Part shown: one piece after another, positions 44,973-54,113 of the stretch | How positions within the stretch are numbered: position 1 is the stretch's first letter | Layout of the letters: the number at the start of each line of letters is the position of its first letter | Origin: Schleiferiaceae bacterium | GTDB taxonomy: Bacteria; Bacteroidota; Bacteroidia; Flavobacteriales; Schleiferiaceae | NCBI GenBank assembly: GCA_018402665.1 | Contig: JAGYIN010000004.1 | Coordinates: 85,415 to 149,414, forward strand | DNA: 64,000 bases | Reading direction: 5' to 3' | Translations under genes and position numbers: made by a program | Notes under the pieces: model-generated | Seen by the model: only the letters and a program-made list of their open reading frames with translations | Databases searched by the model: none | Told to the model about the DNA's origin: nothing

Positions 44973-45872
44973 ATGCAAACACCCTTAGTTCAATTTGATG
45001 CGCTGCGTTTCGCTTACGGTGAAGACGAATTTTTTGAATTCGGTAGCGCCGCTATACAGCCTGGTGAAATCGTAGTTATGGTAGGTCCCTCTGGTGCCGG
45101 AAAAAGTACTTTAATGCGCTTACTTCGAGGGGAATTAGAGCCTATTTCAGGCAGTGTTAGTATTAATGGAGCTCCCGTAGAGACGCATAAAAAGCGTTTG
45201 GTTTTGGACGAAACGAAGGCGGGCTGGGTACCTCAATTGGACGACCTGCAGCGTATGTTGTCCATTGAAGAAAATATTGGCCACCACATCTTACGTCTGG
45301 ATGAGGAAGAACGTGTCGCTCGCGTTGAGCATTTAATGCAGTCGATGAATCTAACCCCATTTGCAGGCCAAATTACACATACCCTGAGTGGCGGACAACG
45401 CCAGCGGGTAAGTATCGCTAAGGCGATGGCTGGGAATCCGCCTGTACTGCTTATGGATGAGAGTTTAGCGCAGCTGGACCTTAGAACCAAGAGCGCCATT
45501 CTATTGGATATAAAAGCGATGATTAAGCGCTCGCAAAGTGCTGCATTGTTGGTTTTACATGATCCTGCGGATGCATTGCTTGTTGCGGATACGCTTTGGG
45601 TCATTCGCGGAGGAAAATTAGTGCAATCCGACACACCGAACGCGATCATCGCGCATCCTGCTCACCACGAGATTGCGGGTTTGTTTGACTACATCAATGT
45701 GGTACCTGCAGATTTAAACATTCCCGGTCCATGGCGCGAGGAAAATGGGGTGAAGTGGTTATACGCGCATGACCTGCCTACGCTGGATGCCGAGGTTTTA
45801 GACCGTATGGAAACGCCATCGGGATCCATTATTGTCTATCATTATCAAAATCATCGATTGCTTAAAAAGTAA
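44973..45872 (+). CDS. ABC transporter ATP-binding protein
   Basis: This 299-aa ATPase has Walker A GPSGAGKST (residues 38-46), a signature LSGGQRQRVSIAKAM (near 137) and Walker B VLLMDESLAQLD. After the ATPase domain (about 1-215) a further 80 residues (ADLNIPGPWREENGVKW...IIVYHYQNHRLL) form a small C-terminal domain. No permease is adjacent, so the substrate cannot be named. It resembles the ATPases of metal or polyamine importers only in general layout. Confidence 0.85.
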   Translation: MQTPLVQFDALRFAYGEDEFFEFGSAAIQPGEIVVMVGPSGAGKSTLMRLLRGELEPISGSVSINGAPVETHKKRLVLDETKAGWVPQLDDLQRMLSIEENIGHHILRLDEEERVARVEHLMQSMNLTPFAGQITHTLSGGQRQRVSIAKAMAGNPPVLLMDESLAQLDLRTKSAILLDIKAMIKRSQSAALLVLHDPADALLVADTLWVIRGGKLVQSDTPNAIIAHPAHHEIAGLFDYINVVPADLNIPGPWREENGVKWLYAHDLPTLDAEVLDRMETPSGSIIVYHYQNHRLLKK

Positions 45873-45904
45873 AACGCCCCGTTCCGAAAGGAACGAGGCG
45901 TTTC
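45871..45904. terminator. Bidirectional terminator with GAAA loop
   Basis: AAAACGCCCCGTTCC and GGAACGAGGCGTTT pair around GAAA between the ABC gene and rplT. Confidence 0.88.
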
Positions 45905-45924
45905 TAAGTCTCCAATCTGATTTA

Positions 45925-46269
45925 TTACTTCACCTTATCAACGATCGCTTTGAACGCTTCCGGGTGGTTCATGGCTAAATCTGCCAATACCTTACGGTTC
46001 AATTCAATGTTCGCTTTTTTCACCTTACCCATGAATTGTGAGTAAGACATTCCGTGCAAACGTGCACCAGCGTTAATACGCTGAATCCATAACGCGCGGA
46101 ATGTGCGTTTTTTGTTTTTACGGTCGCGATAAGCATACGTGAGACCTTTCTCAACGGCATTCTTAGCAACAGTCCAAACATTTTTACGACGGCCAAAGTA
46201 ACCTTTAGCGTGTCTCATCAATTTTTTTCTGCGCTCTCTTGAAGCAACAGCATTTACTGAACGTGGCAT
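45925..46269 (-). CDS. rplT: 50S ribosomal protein L20
   Basis: At 114 aa it has the usual length. [30 protein letters not shown] is the conserved RNA-binding start, followed by [23 protein letters not shown] and AFKAIV at the end. It assembles early on 23S rRNA. It is the last gene of the classic thrS-infC-rpmI-rplT operon, ending at the shared terminator. Confidence 0.98.
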   Translation of the reverse strand: MPRSVNAVASRERRKKLMRHAKGYFGRRKNVWTVAKNAVEKGLTYAYRDRKNKKRTFRALWIQRINAGARLHGMSYSQFMGKVKKANIELNRKVLADLAMNHPEAFKAIVDKVK

Positions 46270-46355
46270 AATATTTAATTTTTTGCGAGAGGTACTTCTA
46301 CTGTCTCAAGAAGGTTTAGTTACCCAGCACAGGGTTATTAATTAACTCAACGGAA

Positions 46356-46553
46356 TTATTTCATTCCAAGCTGCTTTTTGATGTTTGCAACATCAGCATC
46401 AGCTACAAGACCAGATTTTGTCAAACGACGTTTCTGATCGGTTGCTTTCTTTGTCAAAATGTGTGACTTGAAAGCGTGTTTTCTTTTGATCTTACCAGAA
46501 CCTGTCAGCTTGAAACGCTTCTTTGCACTGGATTTGGTTTTCATCTTTGGCAT
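46356..46553 (-). CDS. rpmI: 50S ribosomal protein L35
   Basis: The 65-aa, very basic protein begins [20 protein letters not shown] with [14 protein letters not shown] and ends near IKKQLGMK, all conserved L35 blocks. It lies between infC and rplT, as in most bacteria. L20 of many species represses this pair at the RNA level; the 86-nt gap to rplT could hold a control structure, though none is obvious. Confidence 0.97.
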   Translation of the reverse strand: MPKMKTKSSAKKRFKLTGSGKIKRKHAFKSHILTKKATDQKRRLTKSGLVADADVANIKKQLGMK

Positions 46554-46581
46554 GATCTAACTTTATTTTGATTGGAGTGAC

Positions 46582-47088
46582 TTATTTTTTGGGTGCAAGG
46601 GTGATGTTCATCTTCTTACCGTCCATAGAAGGCATGTGTTCTACCTTTCCATATTCCTCAAGATCCTGAGCCAAGCGCAGCAATAAGATTTCACCTTTGT
46701 CCTTAAATACGATAGAACGACCGCGGAAGAAAACGAAGGCTTTTACCTTGTTGCCTGCTTTCAAAAACTCAATTGCGTGCTTTTTCTTAAAGTCGTAATC
46801 GTTATCTGAGGTATTCGGGCCAAATCGAATTTCTTTAATGACCACCTTAACAGCCTTCGACGCAAGCTCTTTTTGTTTCTTGCGCTGATCGTACATAAAC
46901 TTACTGTAATCAATGATTTTACACACCGGTGGATCTGCATTCGGAGAAATCTCTACCAAATCTAAATCCATATCGTCCGCCATGCGCAACGCTTGACGAG
47001 TTTCATATACTCCAGGTTCTACATTTTCTCCAACAAGACGAATTTTAGGTACTCTAATTCGGTCGTTGATTCGGTGGTTTGCGGCCAA
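46582..47088 (-). CDS. infC: Translation initiation factor IF-3
   Basis: IF-3 keeps 30S subunits free and proofreads start codons. The conserved N-domain (RINDRIRVPKIRLVGENVEPGVY), VEISPNADPPVCKIIDY, linker and C-domain (KEIRFGPNTSDNDYDFKKKHAIEFL, VFFRGRSI) are all present. The frame has no ATG at its N-terminus. The range shown starts at TTG 47088; an in-frame CTG at 47124 would add RKGKRKQ..., resembling the KGGKR start of E. coli IF-3, and may be the real start. Non-AUG starts in infC are known to allow self-regulation by IF-3. Confidence 0.93.
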   Translation of the reverse strand: MAANHRINDRIRVPKIRLVGENVEPGVYETRQALRMADDMDLDLVEISPNADPPVCKIIDYSKFMYDQRKKQKELASKAVKVVIKEIRFGPNTSDNDYDFKKKHAIEFLKAGNKVKAFVFFRGRSIVFKDKGEILLLRLAQDLEEYGKVEHMPSMDGKKMNITLAPKK

Positions 47089-47151
47089 TTTCTCTTTTGG
47101 CTGCTTTCTTTTGCCTTTTCTCAGGGTCTTTTATTTTTAGTTAAACTTCTA

Positions 47152-49080
47152 TTAATCAATAAGTTCCGAGATTTCTTTCTCGATACTTGCTACAAATGCT
47201 TCTTTAGTCATGGTGCCCAAATCTCCTTCGCCATGGCGACGAACACTGAGCTCACCACTGGTCGCTTCTTTCTCACCAACGATCAACATGTAAGGAATTT
47301 TAGTAACTTCTGCATCACGTATCTTCCTGCCAATCTTTTCGTTACGATCGTCTACGAGGGCGCGAATATCGGAAATTTCTAGGAATTGAGCTATTTCTTT
47401 CGCGTACTCATTGTACTTCTCACTAACGGGAAGAATCTTCACTTGTTCAGGGGTGAGCCACAAAGGGAAGTTCCCGCCACAGTGTTCGAGCAGTACGGCA
47501 ACGAAACGCTCCATAGAGCCAAAGGGCGCACGGTGAATCATAACAGGACGGTGGCTTTCGTTATCACTGCCTTTGTATTCCAATTCGAAACGTTCCGGTA
47601 GGTTGTAATCTACCTGAATGGTACCCAATTGCCAGCTGCGTCCCAATGCATCTTTTACCATGAAATCGAGCTTAGGACCATAGAAAGCTGCTTCTCCGTA
47701 TTCAACGACGGTATTCAGTCCTTTTTCGCCCGCCGCCTCAATGATCGCAGATTCCGCCTTCTCCCAGTTTTCGTCTGAGCCAATATATTTCTCAGGTTTG
47801 TTCGGGTCTCTCAAGCTGATTTGTGCCGTGTAGTCTTTAAAATCTAACGTTTTGAAGATGTACAACACTAGATCGATGACACTTTTGAATTCGCTTTTTA
47901 ATTGGTCCGGCATACAGAAAATATGCGCATCGTCTTGCGTAAACCCACGAACGCGTGTCAATCCGTGAAGCTCACCGCTTTGCTCGTAACGGTACACCGT
48001 GCCAAACTCAGCATAGCGCACAGGTAAATCTTTGTAAGATTTTGGGGTAGCCTTGTACAATTCACAGTGGTGTGGACAGTTCATCGGCTTCAATAGATAC
48101 TCTTCGCCCTCTTCTGGCGTATGGATGGGCTGAAAACTATCTGCACCGTATTTGGCGTAATGCCCAGAGCAAACGTAAAGCTCTTTATTTCCAATATGTG
48201 GCGTAATCACACCGTCGTATCCTGCCTTTTTCTGTGCTTTTTTCAAGAAATTTTCCAAGCGTTCGCGCAGTGCGGCACCCTTTGGAAGCCATAGTGGAAG
48301 ACCTGCCCCAACACGTTGACTAAACGTGAACAGTTCAAGTTCTTTTCCAAGTTTTCTGTGGTCGCGCTTTTTCGCTTCTTCAAGCAGCTCAAGGTATTCC
48401 TTAAGCTCGCCCTGTTTTTGGAAAGAAACCCCATATATTCGGGTTAACTGAGGATTATTCTCATCGCCGCGCCAGTATGCACCGGCGACGTTCATGATTT
48501 TTACTGCTTTGATGTAGCCGGTATGTGGAATGTGTCCACCGCGACATAAATCCGTGAAGTCGGCGTGGTCACAAAAGGTGATGGTGCCCTCTTCTAAATT
48601 CGATATCAGTTCTGTTTTGTAAGGATTATGCTTATATGCTTCAAGCGCCTCTGCCTTAGTTACCGCACGGAGTTTAAATTCCGATTTTGCACGGGCAAAT
48701 TCCAGTATTTGCTTCTCAATTTTTTCGAAGTCCTTTTCACCTATGGTTTCCTCGCCAAAATCAACATCGTAGTAGAAGCCTTTTTCAATGGCAGGACCAA
48801 TGGTCAATTTTGCTTCAGGGTAGAAGTGTACGATGGCTTGTGCTAAAACGTGCGCTGAACTGTGCCAAAATGCTTCCTTCCCTGAGGCATCATTCCAGGT
48901 AAAAAACTGCAATGTACCGTCAGCAGTTAAAGGGTCATTCAGTTCAATGGTTTTACCATCAAAGCTTCCTGATAAAACATTACGTGCAAGACCGTGAGAG
49001 ATGCTCTTTGCTACGTCCATGGCTGTAGTGCCCGATTCGTAACTGCGTTGGTTCCCATCTGGGAAGGTGATTGTAATCAT
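47152..49080 (-). CDS. thrS: Threonine--tRNA ligase
   Basis: The 642-aa enzyme charges tRNA-Thr. It has the N-terminal TGS domain ([14 protein letters not shown]), the editing domain with [10 protein letters not shown] and [10 protein letters not shown], the class II catalytic core ([10 protein letters not shown] with zinc Cys/His, [44 protein letters not shown]) and the anticodon-binding end ([10 protein letters not shown]). It heads the thrS-infC-rpmI-rplT operon. The 5' leader is about 23 nt after a -7 box, too short for a T-box. Confidence 0.98.
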   Translation of the reverse strand: MITITFPDGNQRSYESGTTAMDVAKSISHGLARNVLSGSFDGKTIELNDPLTADGTLQFFTWNDASGKEAFWHSSAHVLAQAIVHFYPEAKLTIGPAIEKGFYYDVDFGEETIGEKDFEKIEKQILEFARAKSEFKLRAVTKAEALEAYKHNPYKTELISNLEEGTITFCDHADFTDLCRGGHIPHTGYIKAVKIMNVAGAYWRGDENNPQLTRIYGVSFQKQGELKEYLELLEEAKKRDHRKLGKELELFTFSQRVGAGLPLWLPKGAALRERLENFLKKAQKKAGYDGVITPHIGNKELYVCSGHYAKYGADSFQPIHTPEEGEEYLLKPMNCPHHCELYKATPKSYKDLPVRYAEFGTVYRYEQSGELHGLTRVRGFTQDDAHIFCMPDQLKSEFKSVIDLVLYIFKTLDFKDYTAQISLRDPNKPEKYIGSDENWEKAESAIIEAAGEKGLNTVVEYGEAAFYGPKLDFMVKDALGRSWQLGTIQVDYNLPERFELEYKGSDNESHRPVMIHRAPFGSMERFVAVLLEHCGGNFPLWLTPEQVKILPVSEKYNEYAKEIAQFLEISDIRALVDDRNEKIGRKIRDAEVTKIPYMLIVGEKEATSGELSVRRHGEGDLGTMTKEAFVASIEKEISELID

Positions 49081-49109
49081 GTGCTTATCTACAATTATAA
49101 GATGAGGAG

Positions 49110-49117
49110 CAAAAATA
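49110..49117 (-). promoter_or_regulatory. -7 box for the thrS operon
   Basis: TATTTTTG on the minus strand matches TAnnTTTG, 30 nt before thrS ATG. Confidence 0.6.
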
Positions 49118-49190
49118 GGGCTTCAACTCGCTTGTGCGGTTTTTTTACTCCTATTTTATTCTCGTACTTTAGCCGTGAAGTATTGAGCTT

Positions 49191-49625
49191 ATGAAGCATA
49201 CCCCAAACCAGACCGCCATCCTTAAAAAATTCAATGACCTCCGTAAGGATACCTTGATGGAAACCCTTGGTATCACGTACGTTGACGTGGATCCAGATGC
49301 CGGTACGTTGGTAGCAACGATGCCTGTTGATTCAAGAGTCTACCAGCCCATGCGCATTTTACATGGTGGGGCAACCGTAGCATTGGCGGAAAGTGTCGGC
49401 TCTGCAGCCTCTCAATTGCTCATCGATCCTTCGAAGGAGGCTGCTGTCGGCGCCGAAATTAGTGCGAATCATTTAAAGAGTGCTCGAACAGGCATGCTCA
49501 TAGCAACGGCTATTTGTCTGCACAAAGGAAAGAGTTCGCATCTTTTTCAAATTCGCGTTGAAAACGAACAAGGTGAATTGATTTCCATGGTGAAATTGCT
49601 CAACTTCATAAAAGCACGTAAATAA
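49191..49625 (+). CDS. Hotdog-fold thioesterase, probable DHNA-CoA hydrolase
   Basis: The 144-aa PaaI/YdiI-like protein has the hotdog core PMRILHGGATVALAESVGSAA (H58, catalytic E67). As first gene of the menaquinone operon (menF starts on its stop codon) it most probably hydrolyses 1,4-dihydroxy-2-naphthoyl-CoA, the step between MenB and MenA. Its function is inferred mainly from context; PaaI-type phenylacetyl-CoA thioesterase is the alternative. A weak -7-like TACTTTAG lies 19 nt upstream (49165-49172). Confidence 0.85.
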   Translation: MKHTPNQTAILKKFNDLRKDTLMETLGITYVDVDPDAGTLVATMPVDSRVYQPMRILHGGATVALAESVGSAASQLLIDPSKEAAVGAEISANHLKSARTGMLIATAICLHKGKSSHLFQIRVENEQGELISMVKLLNFIKARK

Positions 49626-50578
49626 TGCTCGAAGTATTGGCCCGCATACCAGGAAGGCCAAAAGTGGCCTCAAAATACCTCGAGACGGACATCGCTCGTG
49701 CGACCGTTTTATTGCGCGGTTTTCACGGCGATTTACGCGGCTTTGAGGAAGAATCGGGACTGGAGGAGGCTCTTTTTTGGTCCGATTTTGCGACGACACG
49801 CCTCAATGTGCCTGCGCAAAGCAACACCGCCACTTACCAGCAACAGATTACTGAGATCATCGCACGCATTGCGCAACACGAGGTAAGCAAAGTAGTTCTG
49901 AGCCGTCCTTCCCATTTAAATACCACCCGTGCTGATGCTGAAAGAACCTTTGCGGAGCTTGAAAAACGGTACCCAAACTGTACCGTATTTGCCCTCAAAC
50001 ACCCTGAATACGGTCATTGGATGGGTGCTTCACCTGAAGTGCTCTTCGAAGAGATCGAGGGCGGGTTTCGTTCTATGTCGCTCGCAGGTACACGATTATC
50101 TGGAGCTTCTGAGTGGGGCGATAAAGAGCGTGAGGAGCAAAATTTTGTTACTACAGAGATTCAAAAAACCCTGGCAGCCTTTGGTGGGCGCGTTCGCAAA
50201 CAAGTGGAAGAAACGCTGCTCGCGGGGCCGGTAGAGCATTTATTGACTTGGGTAGAAACCGATGCGGCAAACGCGCCCGCGGTTGATATTCTCGAAGCAT
50301 TGCACCCAACACCCGCCATATGTGGGACACCGACAGCACCTGCACGTAAAGTGATTGCAGCAGTGGAACAATACGACCGCGGTTTATACACCGGGTATTT
50401 GGCCTTTATGACCGGTGGTTTGCATGCTACAGTGCTGCTGCGTACCATGCAGTGGTCAGAATCGGGCATTACTTTTTATGCAGGAGGAGGAATTACTAAG
50501 GACAGCGTACCTTTGAATGAGTGGATGGAGACAGAATATAAAATCTCTGCCCTCAAGGACGCTGTACAATTCAAATGA
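49625..50578 (+). CDS. menF: Isochorismate synthase
   Basis: MenF converts chorismate to isochorismate, first committed step of menaquinone synthesis. The 317-aa protein is short compared with E. coli MenF (431 aa), keeping essentially the chorismate-binding domain: VSKVVLSRP, WMGASPEVLF, MSLAGTRL, HPTPAICGTPTAPA and the C-terminal FYAGGGITKDS. It begins within the stop of the hydrolase (TAATG) and its own stop overlaps menD by 4 nt, so translation is coupled. Confidence 0.92.
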   Translation: MLEVLARIPGRPKVASKYLETDIARATVLLRGFHGDLRGFEEESGLEEALFWSDFATTRLNVPAQSNTATYQQQITEIIARIAQHEVSKVVLSRPSHLNTTRADAERTFAELEKRYPNCTVFALKHPEYGHWMGASPEVLFEEIEGGFRSMSLAGTRLSGASEWGDKEREEQNFVTTEIQKTLAAFGGRVRKQVEETLLAGPVEHLLTWVETDAANAPAVDILEALHPTPAICGTPTAPARKVIAAVEQYDRGLYTGYLAFMTGGLHATVLLRTMQWSESGITFYAGGGITKDSVPLNEWMETEYKISALKDAVQFK

Positions 50579-52131
50579 CAACAACAAAGCACACGGCTCA
50601 TTGGACATTACAAGCGCTTGCTCAAGCAGGGGTGAAGACTATTGTGTTTTCGCCTGGTTCGCGAAATGCGCCATTAGTCATCGCTGCTGAAGCCCTGGGT
50701 TCTTTTACGCTGGAAGTGCTTGGTGATGAGCGCAGCGCGGGCTTTAATGCAGTGGGAAGAAGCCTCGTAACGGGTGCGCCAGTTGCGGTGTGTTGTACGT
50801 CAGGTAGCGCTTTAGCAAATTATTATCCCGCTGTTTTAGAAGCGTATTATGCCCACGTACCATTGATTGTCCTTAGTGCTGATCGACCGGAGGAGCGCAT
50901 CAATAAGGGTGAGGGTCAGACCTGTGTTCAACGCAACTTTTATGAGCCACATGTTGCTGCTAGCGTGCATCTTGAAGAAGATGCTTCGGCCTCGGAAGTG
51001 GTGTCGCAACTAGATTTTGCGCTTTGCGCGCAGCACGTTGAAATGCGCCCGATCCACATCAATCTTGCTTTTGATGAGCCGCTTTATACCCAAGAATTGG
51101 AACCAGAGCCAGTTGCGCTAGTCTTTTCAGAGGACGTCATGGAATTCCATGGAATACCGAATAATCAGCCGATTCCTTCTTTTTCAGAGTATAAGTCCGT
51201 CGCAGTAATTGCGGGCCAATTATTACCCCAAGAAAGTGCACAATTACGCGCGCTGCTCGATGAAGGCGTCGCTTGGACGCTTTTTGCAGACCCTATGAGT
51301 GGTGTGCTGGACCATCCACAGGCAGTACCTATGGAAGCGTTGCTCGATCTTGAACCCGATGCAGTATTAAGTGTAGGTGGACAGTGGATTAATAAAAAGC
51401 CCAAGCAGCATTTACGAGCGCTGGAAATCAAAAAGCATGTGCACATCGATATCTTCCACTGTTGGGATGTCTTAGACGCCGAGGTGCTGCACGTAAGGAT
51501 GGCTCCCGATGCACTTGCGGTTTGGAAATCCGCTCCGGAGTTCATTCGAATACCACCTGTGGCAATGGTTTCGAAACCCTTGCCGTGGTCGGATGCTGCG
51601 GCGTTTCAAAGTGTGGTTTCAAAATTAAAAACAACGGACGTACTGCATCTAGGCAACAGCTCCATCGTACGCTATTTCAATTACTTTCCGAAAGCTGTGC
51701 AACTGTATGGAAACAGAGGAGTGGCGGGCATTGATGGCAGTTTGAGCACTGCTGTTGGTGCGGCTTTGGCAGATCCCGACCGCAAACATTTTTTAATCAT
51801 TGGCGATCAAAGTTTTCTCTACGATCACAACGGATTATATGGACAGAAAATTCCTCAGAATTTGGTGGTGTGTGTACTCAATAATGGGGTCGGCGGCATT
51901 TTTGATTGGCTCCCAGGAACGGCCAGCACTGGGCCTACGGCGCAACGCGTTTTTGCCAATGCACAAAACGTCAACCTTGAAGGTATTGCATCGGCCTTCG
52001 GTGTGGACTATGAATCGGTGTCCTCAGTAGCAGCATTAGTAGCAGCATTAGACACGGCTGAGGGGGCGAAAATAATTGATAGTAAAACGGAGCAGCGTGC
52101 CAACTTAGCGGCGCTTGCTGCGTTACGATAA
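50575..52131 (+). CDS. menD: SEPHCHC synthase MenD
   Basis: The ThDP enzyme (518 aa) joins 2-oxoglutarate-derived succinic semialdehyde to isochorismate. Marks: FSPGSRNAPLVIAAE at the start, CCTSGSALANYYPAVLEAYY, LSADRPEE, and the ThDP region GNRGVAGIDGSLSTAVGAAL with GDQSFLYDHNGL. ATG overlaps menF by four bases (ATGA). It is followed by menA after 1 nt. Confidence 0.95.
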   Translation: MTTTKHTAHWTLQALAQAGVKTIVFSPGSRNAPLVIAAEALGSFTLEVLGDERSAGFNAVGRSLVTGAPVAVCCTSGSALANYYPAVLEAYYAHVPLIVLSADRPEERINKGEGQTCVQRNFYEPHVAASVHLEEDASASEVVSQLDFALCAQHVEMRPIHINLAFDEPLYTQELEPEPVALVFSEDVMEFHGIPNNQPIPSFSEYKSVAVIAGQLLPQESAQLRALLDEGVAWTLFADPMSGVLDHPQAVPMEALLDLEPDAVLSVGGQWINKKPKQHLRALEIKKHVHIDIFHCWDVLDAEVLHVRMAPDALAVWKSAPEFIRIPPVAMVSKPLPWSDAAAFQSVVSKLKTTDVLHLGNSSIVRYFNYFPKAVQLYGNRGVAGIDGSLSTAVGAALADPDRKHFLIIGDQSFLYDHNGLYGQKIPQNLVVCVLNNGVGGIFDWLPGTASTGPTAQRVFANAQNVNLEGIASAFGVDYESVSSVAALVAALDTAEGAKIIDSKTEQRANLAALAALR

Positions 52132-52132
52132 T

Positions 52133-53044
52133 ATGGTAGCACTTCATATTTGGATTCAAGCAGCGCGGCTGCGCACCTTACCGCTCGCTTTCGCAGTCAT
52201 TGCCTTAGGAACAGGTATGGCCTACAAAATCAATGACCACGTGCATTGGGGCATTTTTGCACTTGCCGTATTCACCGCTGGCGCTTACCAAATATTGTCG
52301 AATTATGCCAATGACCTGGGCGATGGTCTGCGCGGTACCGATGACCACCGTACCGGCGAAAAACGTGCTACAGCGAGCGGTTTAATCACTGCCGATCAAA
52401 TGAATCGTGCCGTTCATCTATGGACCGCATTGGCCCTGATTGGAGGTGCCGGATTGAGCTTTTTAGCATTTCAAGAACGCATTTCGCTCTTTATACTTTT
52501 TTCGCTGCTGAATATTGCTGCAGTCTTAGCCGCTAAGTCCTATACTATGGGGCCAAAGCCCTATGCGTATTGGGGCGGAGGCGATTTTTTTGTCTTTTTA
52601 TTTTTTGGATTGGTCGGAGTGCTCGGCTCCGCAAGTTTATATGGGTCGCTTCACTTGAGCTTCCTATTTCCAGCTTTGGTGGCGGGCGCCTACAGTGCGG
52701 CAGTACTTACTTTAAACAACCTTCGAGATGTTGAAACGGACGCCGTAGCTGGCAAGCGAACGCTTGTGGTACGGTTCGGATATCAATGGGGAAGGGGTTA
52801 CTTTAAAGCGCTTTTAATGATTGGCAACGTATTGAGTTTAGTCTTCGCTTTGTATTGGGCCGCTTTAGATGGGAATCAATTTTTACTCATCTTTCACATC
52901 GCCTATGGAGTGGTACTCTCCAGGGTAGTTTTTATTCGCTTTGCTCGGGCGAGAGATTCGGCAGCACTGGATTCCTTACTGAAACCTATGGCGCTCATGA
53001 CTTTAGTCTATTGTCTTGGAACAGCCTTAGCCCTTAACTTTTAG
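52133..53044 (+). CDS. menA: 1,4-dihydroxy-2-naphthoate polyprenyltransferase
   Basis: MenA is a membrane prenyltransferase (303 aa, about nine helices) that attaches the isoprenoid chain to DHNA. The Asp-rich motif NYANDLGDGLRGTD (near residues 60-73) binds prenyl diphosphate, and the second motif NNLRDVETDAVAGKRTL lies near 200. I chose ATG at 52133 (MVALHIWIQAARLRTLP), one base after the menD stop; an ATG at 52115 inside menD is less likely. Confidence 0.94.
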   Translation: MVALHIWIQAARLRTLPLAFAVIALGTGMAYKINDHVHWGIFALAVFTAGAYQILSNYANDLGDGLRGTDDHRTGEKRATASGLITADQMNRAVHLWTALALIGGAGLSFLAFQERISLFILFSLLNIAAVLAAKSYTMGPKPYAYWGGGDFFVFLFFGLVGVLGSASLYGSLHLSFLFPALVAGAYSAAVLTLNNLRDVETDAVAGKRTLVVRFGYQWGRGYFKALLMIGNVLSLVFALYWAALDGNQFLLIFHIAYGVVLSRVVFIRFARARDSAALDSLLKPMALMTLVYCLGTALALNF

Positions 53045-53051
53045 GTTTGTA

Positions 53052-54113
53052 ATGAAAGCAACAGTACACCCTTACCTTCTCAACTTTAAGCAACCTGCAG
53101 GGACTTCGCGTGGTATTCTGCGCACGAAAGAGAGTTTCTTTTTGCGTATCGAGGATGCTGGGTCACCCTTTGGGATTGGATTGGGTGAGGTAGGTGTCTT
53201 GCGTGGATTGAGCGTTGATGATGTCCCTGAATTGGAAAGTCAATTGGTTTGGACTGCGAAAAATATTCATCTAGGATTGGAGGAATTGTATGTTCGCAAC
53301 CGTACTTTTCCTAGTATCCAATTCGCTTTGGAGCAAGCCTTTAGTCACTTGCAACACGGTTTTCACCACTTTGAGACCCCCTTTAGCAGTGGCAAGCAGG
53401 GACAGTCAATAAATGGCTTGATCTGGATGGGGTCGAAGGATTTCATGCTCGATCAAATCCAATGCAGGTTAGCAGAGGGGTTTAAAACCTTGAAAATGAA
53501 AGTTGGTGCCATTTCATGGGCGGATGAATTGACTTTGCTTAAAGGTATTCGCGAACGCTTTTCTTCGAGCGAGTTGATTTTACGTGTAGATGCGAATGGC
53601 GCCTTCGATCGATCTTCAATACTACCGGTAGTGCATGAATTGGCTGCGCTTGAGGTTCACAGTATAGAGCAGCCGCTTCCTCCAGCAGATTGTGAAGGGT
53701 TGGCTCAAATTTGTGCTACGTCGCCTGTTCCCATAGCGTTGGATGAAAGTCTCATAGGCGTTTTTAGTGCAGTTGAAAAAGAGCGCTTATTGGATGCGGT
53801 ACGGCCGCAGTTCATTATACTCAAGCCCAGTTTTATTGGTGGATGGCGTGGTTCAGATGAATGGATTGATTGCGCAAATGCGCGCGGTATAGCTTGGTGG
53901 GCAACCTCTGCTTTAGAGAGCACTGTGGGTATGAATGCTATTGCGCAATGGACGGCCACAAAGCAATTGCTATTGCCTCAAGGATTAGGAACAGGCACTT
54001 TGTATACCAATAACATTCCTGGGCCCTTAGAAGTTAACAACGGTGAATTATGGACTGTAGGTGATGTACAGAAACTTTGGTCGTTCCCAGATTCTTTTAG
54101 TCCATTTAAATAG
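53052..54113 (+). CDS. menC: o-succinylbenzoate synthase
   Basis: MenC, of the enolase superfamily, dehydrates SHCHC to o-succinylbenzoate. Visible catalytic residues: FKTLKMKVG (lysine of the KxK motif), LRVDANGAF, SIEQPLPP, and IALDESL (metal-binding acids), then FIILKPSFIGG (second lysine). At 353 aa it is family length. It is the last gene of the plus-strand men run; its end overlaps the convergent TonB receptor gene by 8 nt. Confidence 0.93.
   Translation: MKATVHPYLLNFKQPAGTSRGILRTKESFFLRIEDAGSPFGIGLGEVGVLRGLSVDDVPELESQLVWTAKNIHLGLEELYVRNRTFPSIQFALEQAFSHLQHGFHHFETPFSSGKQGQSINGLIWMGSKDFMLDQIQCRLAEGFKTLKMKVGAISWADELTLLKGIRERFSSSELILRVDANGAFDRSSILPVVHELAALEVHSIEQPLPPADCEGLAQICATSPVPIALDESLIGVFSAVEKERLLDAVRPQFIILKPSFIGGWRGSDEWIDCANARGIAWWATSALESTVGMNAIAQWTATKQLLLPQGLGTGTLYTNNIPGPLEVNNGELWTVGDVQKLWSFPDSFSPFK

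Noticed and set aside
49081..49190. T-box leader of thrS
   Set aside because: The likely transcript leader is only about 23 nt and no T-box motif (TGGNACCGCG) is present.
51165..51545. 126-codon antisense frame inside menD
   Set aside because: Serine-rich mirror of menD codons, typical of shadows.
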